Origin: Porphyromonadaceae bacterium UBA7180
GTDB taxonomy: Bacteria > Bacteroidota > Bacteroidia > Bacteroidales > Muribaculaceae
Assembly: GCA_002491165.1 (NCBI GenBank)
Contig: DKVK01000104.1
Location: 1-18,018 of the forward strand
Reading direction: 5' to 3'
DNA length: 18,018 bases
In this document: piece after piece, positions 12,660-18,018 of the stretch
Layout: every line of letters starts with the position of its first letter
Position numbering within the stretch: the stretch's first letter is position 1
Notes under the pieces: model-generated
The model's database searches: none
Told to the model about the DNA's origin: nothing
Seen by the model: only the letters and a program-made list of their open reading frames with translations
Translations under genes and position numbers: made by a program

Positions 12660-12693
12660 TTTGTGCTTGTTACGCTTTTTTATTGTAACTTCG
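12660..12693 (+). promoter_or_regulatory. promoter of rpoN
   Basis: TTTG (12660-12663), a 22-bp spacer, and TAACTTCG (12686-12693), one base off TAnnTTTG. Transcription would begin only about 10-14 bases before ATG 12711, so the leader is very short. The folP promoter has the same TAACTTCG box. Confidence 0.45.
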
Positions 12694-12710
12694 CGTCAGA
12701 GATTACCGAT

Positions 12711-14216
12711 ATGCCTCAAAAATCATCATTGCAGCTCAATCTCAGGCAGCGCCAATACCTGGCGCAGTCGCAGGTGCAACTCGCCCGTATGCTGGAACTC
12801 AACGCTCCGGAAATGGACGAGGCGGTGCGTCGTGAGGTGGAGGAAAACCCGGCCCTCGAAGCCGAGGAGGAGACTGCCCCGGCCCAGACCACCGACGACG
12901 GTCGCCCCTTCACCGAAACGGCCGAGCAGATGCGCAAGGCCGACTATGCCGACCCCGACGACATACCCTATTACCGCCTGCAGGTGCGCAACGCCGGCCG
13001 CGACGACGACTCCGTCCCATTCATCCCGGCCGACAACGTCCGCTCGCTATACGACATTCTGCTCGACCAACTGCGCGCCCTCCCGCTGGAACCGGACATC
13101 CGCACCGCCACGCGTTATATTATCGGGAACCTCGACTCAAACGGCTACCTGCGCCGCACGTCGCAGGGCATCGCCGACGACATTCTCTTCGACCTAGGAG
13201 CGGACCTCTCGCCACGGACAGTAGAAAAAGCGCTCGATACGGTGCACAATCTCGAGCCATACGGCATCGGCGCCTCCGACCTGCGCGAGTGTCTGCTCAT
13301 CCAGCTGCGCCACCGTCCCGGATCGCAGCAGCGCGATGACGCCATCCGAATCCTCGAAGAGGCTTTCGAGGCTTTCTCAATGAAGCACACCCACCGCATC
13401 ATCTCGCAGCTCCATCTCAGCGAAAAGCGCGTGGAAGAGGCTGTAGCCGAAATACTTACGCTAAACCCGAAACCGGGTGCCGCACTCGGCGAAGGACCCG
13501 GCTCGCAGGCCGCCCCCGTAATCCCGGACTTCATAGTCGACGTCCACGATTCGGAAATCACCATCTCGCTGAACAACCGCATCCCGGAGCTGCGCATCTC
13601 CGAGACATTCCGCCGCGCGGTGAAGGATATGGAAAAGAACGCCGTGCGGCGGCGCGAAGCACGGCGTGCCGGCAAGCTCTCCGGCGCTTCCGAGTTCATG
13701 ACAACGCGCTACAACGACGCCCGCGAATATATACGCCTGCTCAAAACGCGCCAGACCACCCTCTTCTCCGTGATGACCGCCATCGTGGAGGCGCAGCGCG
13801 AGTATTTCCTGACCCAGGATGTACGCAAACTCAAACCGTTGGGAATCAAAGACATCGCGGAAGCCACAGGCTATGACATCTCGATGGTATCGCGCGCCAC
13901 GGCACAGAAATTTGTGGCCACGCCGTGGGGTATATTGCCGCTGAAATACTTTTTCAGCACCTCGGTGGTAGACAACGGAGGACGCCGCAAAACTCCGGAA
14001 TCGGAGGAAAAGCCCGAACGCGAGGAATTTACCGCCAAAGCGGTGATGGAACTGATAACGCGCCTCGTGGAGGAGGAAGACAAGAAACACCCGCTCAGCG
14101 ACGAAAAGCTGCGCCAGGCCGTAGTCGCCGCCGGTTATCCCGTAGCGCGCCGCACCGTAGCCAAATACCGCGAAAACCTCCACATCCCCGTGGCACGCCT
14201 CCGACGCAAAATGTAA
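12711..14216 (+). CDS. rpoN: RNA polymerase sigma-54 factor RpoN
   Basis: A 501-residue protein. Region I at residues 7-50 is the Gln/Leu-rich activator-interacting domain (LQLNLRQRQYLAQSQVQLAR...EENPALE). An acidic region II follows (about 51-105), then the core-binding domain and the HTH promoter-binding region (GIKDIAEATGYDISMVSRAT). The RpoN box ARRTVAKYRE is complete at 479-488 and reads the -24 promoter element. It directs RNA polymerase to -24/-12 promoters that need AAA+ enhancer proteins. The frame is open from 12663, but ATG 12711 (MPQKSSLQLN) is the family start and lies just after the promoter box. High GC, typical of the core genome here. It converges with the secreted-protein gene at 14255. 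Confidence 0.96.
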   Translation: MPQKSSLQLNLRQRQYLAQSQVQLARMLELNAPEMDEAVRREVEENPALEAEEETAPAQTTDDGRPFTETAEQMRKADYADPDDIPYYRLQVRNAGRDDDSVPFIPADNVRSLYDILLDQLRALPLEPDIRTATRYIIGNLDSNGYLRRTSQGIADDILFDLGADLSPRTVEKALDTVHNLEPYGIGASDLRECLLIQLRHRPGSQQRDDAIRILEEAFEAFSMKHTHRIISQLHLSEKRVEEAVAEILTLNPKPGAALGEGPGSQAAPVIPDFIVDVHDSEITISLNNRIPELRISETFRRAVKDMEKNAVRRREARRAGKLSGASEFMTTRYNDAREYIRLLKTRQTTLFSVMTAIVEAQREYFLTQDVRKLKPLGIKDIAEATGYDISMVSRATAQKFVATPWGILPLKYFFSTSVVDNGGRRKTPESEEKPEREEFTAKAVMELITRLVEEEDKKHPLSDEKLRQAVVAAGYPVARRTVAKYRENLHIPVARLRRKM

Positions 14217-14254
14217 GGCTTCCCTTTACACGGATTCCTACCCCGAAAAATGCT

Positions 14255-15043
14255 TCAACGGGGTTGCACGAACTTGTGGCCGTGGCGGATGTAGATGGTT
14301 CCGGGCAGCGGATTGGCTACCGGACGACCGTAAAGGTCGTAAATACGGTCATCAACTTGCCCCTCGCTTCCGATAGCATCCATTCCACTATTCTCTGAAT
14401 ATGAAGGCGCCCGGAAATCATCCTGTGTGAAAATGATGTTCCCTTCCGCATCTTTCACCCATAGCACATATCTTACAACCATGCCTGGTAGATATGAACC
14501 GTATGCCGTGTTCGAAATGCCGATTCCTTCCACCATGTATGAATACGGTTCGGTTTCGATACCACCTTCCAAAGTGATACGTTTACGTACCACATCACGG
14601 ACTTTTATAGAATCGACTTTTACAACTTTGGAAAATTTAAATATCTCGCCGACTTTCAAATCCATATTGGAATACTCGGAACACGTGCTGAAATCAATTG
14701 AATCCATATCAGCGAAAACGCCATATACAATACCGTTGTCCTCGTGAAAATAGATGCCTGTCTCATCTATTACCCGAGTCTCAGGTATAGTATCAGAGAA
14801 ATAATCTGACACCTCTTTCCACAGTTTTCCATTTATCAAAGTATCTTTACAAAATGTTCTTTGCACCCAGAAATGGACGGCTTGCGTGCCTTGACGATAA
14901 TGAGCCGAGTCGCGGTACACCCATTCCCTGCCGTCTACAAGGACCGGCATATAATCCTTTGCTTTGCCGGACGTCGTGAAAAACGACATAAGCATCGTTA
15001 TCGCCCCGGCCACAAAAATCAGTATCTTGGTTATCTTTCCCAT
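14255..15043 (-). CDS. secreted or surface protein with a C-terminal 'DLYGRPV' tail
   Basis: A 262-residue protein with an N-terminal hydrophobic segment (about 5-23, KILIFVAGAITMLMSFF) that acts as signal peptide or anchor. The body (VLVDGREWVYRD..., TLINGKLWKEVSDYF..., ETGIYFHEDNGIVYGVF, LKVGEIFKF) is beta-rich and resembles the many Bacteroidales exported proteins that begin with a 'W-x-Y/x' lead and have a TLINGxxYxKV-like motif; the function is unknown. The last 30 residues (RIYDLYGRPVANPLPG, then TIYIRHGHKFV) form a sorting-like tail equivalent to that of the gene at 4225. It starts 1 bp after the stop of a small upstream ORF, under a shared consensus promoter. Confidence 0.75.
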   Translation of the reverse strand: MGKITKILIFVAGAITMLMSFFTTSGKAKDYMPVLVDGREWVYRDSAHYRQGTQAVHFWVQRTFCKDTLINGKLWKEVSDYFSDTIPETRVIDETGIYFHEDNGIVYGVFADMDSIDFSTCSEYSNMDLKVGEIFKFSKVVKVDSIKVRDVVRKRITLEGGIETEPYSYMVEGIGISNTAYGSYLPGMVVRYVLWVKDAEGNIIFTQDDFRAPSYSENSGMDAIGSEGQVDDRIYDLYGRPVANPLPGTIYIRHGHKFVQPR

Positions 15044-15044
15044 A

Positions 15045-15245
15045 TCAAAACGATGTATAATCCATTTCTACTTGTGCTCCGAGTTGAAAAATAGTTCCGG
15101 CACCTATATTGATATTTTTCCCGCGCAACAAATACCTTCCTCGGCTATCGCCTTTGAAAACCACGTTGCCAGGTTCTTTTGATTGTGTTACATTTGTTCC
15201 CATTCCAATGACAAAAAAATGTCGCTTTAGGTAAATTACTGGCAT
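15045..15245 (-). CDS. small ORF upstream of the secreted-protein gene, possible C-terminal fragment of a surface protein
   Basis: 66 residues from ATG 15245 (MPVIYLKRHFFVIGMG...) or 52 from ATG 15203 (MGTNVTQSKEPGNVVFKG). The frame is open to 15347, but starts above about 15313 would lie before the predicted transcription start, so they are unlikely. The end, NINIGAGTIFQLGAQVEMDY, resembles the closing beta strands of Bacteroidetes surface proteins (IT(L/V)xxGxxFxxGAxVE). It may be the surviving end of a longer gene or a real small gene translationally coupled to the one that starts 1 bp later. Confidence 0.45.
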   Translation of the reverse strand: MPVIYLKRHFFVIGMGTNVTQSKEPGNVVFKGDSRGRYLLRGKNINIGAGTIFQLGAQVEMDYTSF

Positions 15246-15317
15246 AAAAATTAGGTAATAAAAAAAGTATGTTATCTTAATATCTCTTGAGTTTTCATGG
15301 AGAATTATTTCACTTTG

Positions 15318-15348
15318 CAAAGGTATATAGAAACACGATTTTTCCAAA
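15318..15348 (-). promoter_or_regulatory. consensus promoter for the small ORF and the secreted-protein gene
   Basis: Minus strand: TTTG (15348-15345), a 19-bp spacer, and TACCTTTG (15325-15318), a perfect match. The transcript would start near 15314 and run leftward through 15245 to 14255. Confidence 0.68.
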
Positions 15349-15439
15349 ATTTTAGTAAGAAAAAATCAAAAAATTATATCGTTTCCAAATTAGCTGCAAT
15401 ACAACATCGGCACAACAGTGGCAAATGTATCACGGGCGT

Positions 15440-16210
15440 TTACTCCACGCCGGAGGCCGAGAGGATGTTCTCGAGGTCGAGGGCGGTCACTTTTACGTAC
15501 AGCTCGCCGTCTTTGGCAATCGAGATGCCGCCGGTCTCCTCGCTCACTATCACACACACGGCGTCCGTGGCCTGGCTCATGCCAAGGGCAGCGCGGTGGC
15601 GTAGCCCCAGGCTCTTGGGGATGTGCATGTCGTGGCTCACCGGGAGGATGCAGCCCGCGGCCAGAATCTTGTCACGGTCTATTATCATGGCGCCGTCGTG
15701 CAGCGGCGAGTTCTTGAAGAAGATGTTCTCTATGAGCCGCATGTTGAGCTTGGCGTCGAGGCGGTCGCCGGTCTTCACATAGTCGGTGAGCGGCATCTTG
15801 CGCTGGAACACGATCAGCGCCCCGGTCTTGGACTTGGACATTGACATGCAGGCATATACCACGGCCATGATGCGTGCGTGAGCCGCCTCGCCGAGTTCCT
15901 TGTCGTGCCGGAAAAGACGGCGTAGCGAACTCCACCGCTGGTGGCTGCCAAGGTCGATGAGAAACCGCTTTATCTGGTCCTGGAAAAGGATTACCAGGAT
16001 GATGAGGCCGATGCTCATGAACTTGTCGAGGATAGTGCCCGTGAGGCGCATGTTGAAGATTTCCGACGCCACTATCCACACGATGATAAAACAGAGCACG
16101 CCGAAGAAGAGGCTCAGCGTGCCGGTCTTCTTCATGGTGCGGTAGAGGTACAGCAGCATCAACGCCACTATGGCTATGTCGATGATGTCTTTTATTCCGA
16201 AGTCGAGCAT
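15440..16210 (-). CDS. cdaA: diadenylate cyclase CdaA (c-di-AMP synthase)
   Basis: A 256-residue membrane enzyme that joins two ATP molecules into the second messenger c-di-AMP. Three hydrophobic segments are seen at about 10-24, 31-50 and 64-78, followed by the DAC (DisA_N) catalytic domain from about 95 on. The two catalytic motifs are intact: LHDGAMII (DGA at 172-174) and GLRHRAALG (RHR at 204-206). SEETGGIS (223-230) completes the ATP site. It begins 3 bp after the folP stop, so both genes are on one transcript. The pairing folP-cdaA is common in Bacteroidetes, while Firmicutes have cdaA with cdaR and glmM; no cdaR gene follows here. Confidence 0.94.
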   Translation of the reverse strand: MLDFGIKDIIDIAIVALMLLYLYRTMKKTGTLSLFFGVLCFIIVWIVASEIFNMRLTGTILDKFMSIGLIILVILFQDQIKRFLIDLGSHQRWSSLRRLFRHDKELGEAAHARIMAVVYACMSMSKSKTGALIVFQRKMPLTDYVKTGDRLDAKLNMRLIENIFFKNSPLHDGAMIIDRDKILAAGCILPVSHDMHIPKSLGLRHRAALGMSQATDAVCVIVSEETGGISIAKDGELYVKVTALDLENILSASGVE

Positions 16211-16213
16211 AGG

Positions 16214-17059
16214 TCAGCGGGAGTTGTCACGCAGTTTCTCTATGAGCAGGACATTTTCCTTGGCGTCGCGGACATCGTGTACGCGCAGTATGTCGGCGCC
16301 GGCCATCAGCGCCACGGTGTCGAGTACCGTCGTTCCGGTGAGCGACTCGGCCGGCGTGGTTCCCAGCGAGCGCCATATCATGCTTTTGCGCGACAGTCCG
16401 GCAAGTACCGGCAGTCCGGTGTCAACGAAGACTTTCAGCTCGGCCAGCAGCCGGAAATTCTGGCCCGTCGTCTTGGCAAAACCGAATCCGGGGTCGAGGA
16501 TAATGTCGTTTACGCCCAGCAGGCGTAGCTGACGCACCTTCGCCATAAGGTCGGAAAGCACTTCGGCGGTGACGTCGCCGTAGTCGGTTAGTTGCTGCAT
16601 GGTGGCGGGCGTCCCGCGCGTATGCATCAGCACGTATGCCACCTTGAGGTCGGCTATGGTGGCGAACATGTCCGGGTCGAGAGTGCCGCCCGCTATGTCG
16701 TTGATAATCTCCACCCCCCAGTTTTCCACGCATTTGCGTGCCACACCGGCGCGGAACGTGTCGACCGATACCGGCACATCGGGTGCCACACGGCGCAATA
16801 CTTCCAGGCCGCGGTCCAAGCGCCCGTACTCCTCTTCGGGCGAAATCTCGTCGGCGCCGGGGCGGGTGCTGTAGCCGCCGATGTCGAAAATATCCACCCC
16901 CTGCTCCACCATTTCCACGGCGCGGCGTTCTATGGCGGCGCAACCCGGGGTGCGACTCCCGCTGTAAAAAGAGTCTGGCGTCACATTGATGATTCCCATC
17001 ACCTTGGGGCGGTCGAACTCCATCAGCCGTCCCCCTATGTTTATGGATTTGAAAGTCAT
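16214..17059 (-). CDS. folP: dihydropteroate synthase FolP
   Basis: A 281-residue cytosolic TIM-barrel enzyme that condenses 6-hydroxymethyl-dihydropterin pyrophosphate with p-aminobenzoate to dihydropteroate, the sulfonamide-sensitive step of folate synthesis. Signature 1 is VMGIINVTPDSFYSG (20-34), signature 2 DIGGYSTRPGA (59-69, with Tyr where many enzymes have Glu in GGESTRPG). EIINDIAGG, DIILDPGFGFAKT and AGLSRKS follow in order, and RVHDVRD closes the barrel. Length is normal. It is the first gene of a folP-cdaA operon, with a promoter just upstream and divergent to the beta-barrel gene. Confidence 0.96.
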   Translation of the reverse strand: MTFKSINIGGRLMEFDRPKVMGIINVTPDSFYSGSRTPGCAAIERRAVEMVEQGVDIFDIGGYSTRPGADEISPEEEYGRLDRGLEVLRRVAPDVPVSVDTFRAGVARKCVENWGVEIINDIAGGTLDPDMFATIADLKVAYVLMHTRGTPATMQQLTDYGDVTAEVLSDLMAKVRQLRLLGVNDIILDPGFGFAKTTGQNFRLLAELKVFVDTGLPVLAGLSRKSMIWRSLGTTPAESLTGTTVLDTVALMAGADILRVHDVRDAKENVLLIEKLRDNSR

Positions 17060-17075
17060 AACTGAATCTTTTCTG

Positions 17076-17107
17076 CGAAGTTAGTAAAAAAACGCAAATC
17101 CACCAAA
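17076..17107 (-). promoter_or_regulatory. promoter of the folP-cdaA operon
   Basis: Minus strand: TTTG (17107-17104), a 20-bp spacer, and TAACTTCG (17083-17076), one base off the consensus and identical to the rpoN box. The start of transcription falls close to the folP ATG. Confidence 0.5.
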
Positions 17108-17191
17108 TAAATCGGATTCGCAGGACAAAAAAGAGGGAACCGACCGAGAGGCGATTTTGTTTTTTTTAGCAGAGAGTTAAGCATTTTTAAT

Positions 17192-17206
17192 ATGTTAAAT
17201 TAACAT
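17192..17206. promoter_or_regulatory. 15-bp palindrome upstream of the beta-barrel gene promoter
   Basis: ATGTTAA-A-TTAACAT, with perfect 7-bp arms, overlaps the -33 region of the promoter whose -7 box is at 17225. It may be an operator. AT-rich, so chance is possible. Confidence 0.35.
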
Positions 17207-17224
17207 TTATCGGGGTCAAGTTTT

Positions 17225-17232
17225 TAACTTTG
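17225..17232 (+). promoter_or_regulatory. -7 box of the beta-barrel receptor gene
   Basis: TAACTTTG is an exact TAnnTTTG box. No good -33 TTTG at 19-21 bp. The predicted start near 17237 leaves a leader of about 75 bases that contains an 11-bp hairpin. Confidence 0.5.
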
Positions 17233-17256
17233 CCGCCGTAAGCTTGCTGAATACGT

Positions 17257-17285
17257 AAGTAGCTCTTCATTTTCAAGAGCTACTT
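17257..17285 (+). terminator. leader hairpin, possible attenuator
   Basis: AAGTAGCTCTT (17257-17267) pairs perfectly with AAGAGCTACTT (17275-17285) around a 7-base loop, followed by two further Ts and TTTGC-like sequence. It lies in the predicted 5' leader of the beta-barrel gene, 26 bases before its ATG, and could act as a weak terminator/attenuator or as a stability element. Confidence 0.45.
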
Positions 17286-17310
17286 TTGCACCACTATAAC
17301 AAAAAACGAC

Positions 17311-18018
17311 ATGAGGAAACTACGAAACTTCCTGCCGCTCGCCATGCTCTTCAGTGGAGCGGCACTGACAATGGCTTCATACGTTGCCGGACGCATAGTC
17401 GACCCCGGCGGCGGTGGATATGCCAGCGCTTTGGTAAGCCTTTACCGGGATGCCGACTCGGTGCCTGCCGCCGGAGCTTACACCGACGCAGACGGCCGCT
17501 TCGCCCTACCCGACGTGGTTCCCGGGAAATACCGCATCGCCATAACAAGCCTCGACGCCAAGCCGGCGAACCTTTCCCTGACCGTCCCCGACTCAGTCGA
17601 TACGCTACACATTGAGCCGGTGACCCTCAACGACGACGCCACGATGCTCGCCGAAGTGGTGGTGCGCGGCGTCAAGACCGCCGTCATAGCCAAAGAGGAC
17701 ACCCTGGAATATAACGCCGACTCATACCACACGGCCGTAAACGCCACTGTCGGCGACCTGCTGAAGCGCCTCCCCGGCGTCACCGTGGGCAGCGACGGCT
17801 CAATCTCCTCCGGCGGAAAGACAATAACCAAAATCCTGGTGGACGGCAAGGAGTTTTTCGGCGACGACCCGCAGGCCGCCACCAAAAACCTCCCCTCATC
17901 CATGATAGACAAGGTGCAGGTAGTGGACCGCAAGAGCGACCTGGCACGCATGACAGGCGTCGACGACGGCGAGGAGGAAACCGTCATCAACCTTACCGTG
18001 AAGAAAGGGATGCAGAAC
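17311..18018 (+). CDS. TonB-receptor-like outer-membrane beta-barrel protein, N-terminal part
   Basis: The frame starts at ATG 17311 and is still open at the window edge (236 residues seen). A signal peptide covers about 1-22 (MRKLRNFLPLAMLFSGAALTMA). A carboxypeptidase-regulatory-like beta-sandwich follows (about 26-105: VAGRIVDPGGGGYASALVSL, DADGRFALPDVVPGKYRI). Then a plug-like domain: LAEVVVRG (113-120), DTLEYNADSYHTAVNATVGD (130-149), LLKRLPGVTV (150-159) and KILVDGKEFFGDDP (174-187), the usual order of the Bacteroidetes 'outer membrane beta-barrel family' (OMP_b-brl_3). Substrate unknown. It is the same class of protein as the partial gene at the left edge, and is divergent from folP. 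Confidence 0.88.
   Translation, partial: MRKLRNFLPLAMLFSGAALTMASYVAGRIVDPGGGGYASALVSLYRDADSVPAAGAYTDADGRFALPDVVPGKYRIAITSLDAKPANLSLTVPDSVDTLHIEPVTLNDDATMLAEVVVRGVKTAVIAKEDTLEYNADSYHTAVNATVGDLLKRLPGVTVGSDGSISSGGKTITKILVDGKEFFGDDPQAATKNLPSSMIDKVQVVDRKSDLARMTGVDDGEEETVINLTVKKGMQN

Noticed and set aside
14240..14264. Terminator between rpoN and the convergent gene
   Set aside because: The ACCCCG/CGGGGT stem is only 6 bp, overlaps the 3' end of the convergent gene and has no clear T run; too weak to call.
15623..16528. Plus-strand frames opposite cdaA and folP
   Set aside because: Shadow frames of two well-supported genes; no family features.

Overview
The window looks like a chromosomal segment of a Bacteroidales gut bacterium, most likely a Muribaculaceae or similar family (inference). 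The evidence is: a GLPGLI-family pair beside an outer-membrane beta-barrel gene, a SusC-like beta-barrel gene at the right end, secreted proteins with a 'DLxGRxV..GIYI' tail, a tRNA-Gln without encoded CCA, few Shine-Dalgarno sequences, and many promoters of the Bacteroidetes form TTTG-N18..22-TAnnTTTG.

Left part (1-1905, + strand): the 3' end of an outer-membrane beta-barrel gene, followed 8 bp later by two tandem GLPGLI genes 4 bp apart. This is a typical envelope operon.

Middle part (about 1906-9335): an AT-richer, gene-poor accessory region with several decayed genes. It holds an intact DUF4143-type ATPase with its own promoter and repeated GGCA/TGCC motifs, then a broken paralogue with an internal deletion and a frameshift. 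Next come a structured intergenic block, a secreted protein with a hairpin at its predicted mRNA 5' end, a 5'-truncated pyroglutamyl-peptidase remnant, a small GNAT acetyltransferase, and a minus-strand gene remnant. From 9187 down to 6844 the minus strand carries a compact run of small and unknown genes: a 32-aa ORF and a 62-aa ORF probably split by a frameshift, a 236-aa unknown, a PD-(D/E)XK protein of the PGN_0703 restriction-endonuclease-like type with its own promoter, and two small ORFs coupled by a TAATG overlap. The first of these two starts inside a perfect 17-bp palindrome. This run lies next to the 3' side of a tRNA-Gln gene and is the best candidate for an undescribed (possibly defence) system, though nothing in the sequence proves that function.

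Right part (9335-18018): GC-rich housekeeping genes. These are tRNA-Gln with promoter and terminator, an NSS-family sodium symporter, the CrcB fluoride channel, a membrane-anchored TPR protein divergent from rpoN (sigma-54), a secreted protein preceded by a small ORF under a consensus promoter, and the folP-cdaA operon (dihydropteroate synthase and diadenylate cyclase). Divergent from folP, the 5' part of an outer-membrane beta-barrel (TonB-receptor-like) gene starts behind a leader hairpin and runs off the right edge.
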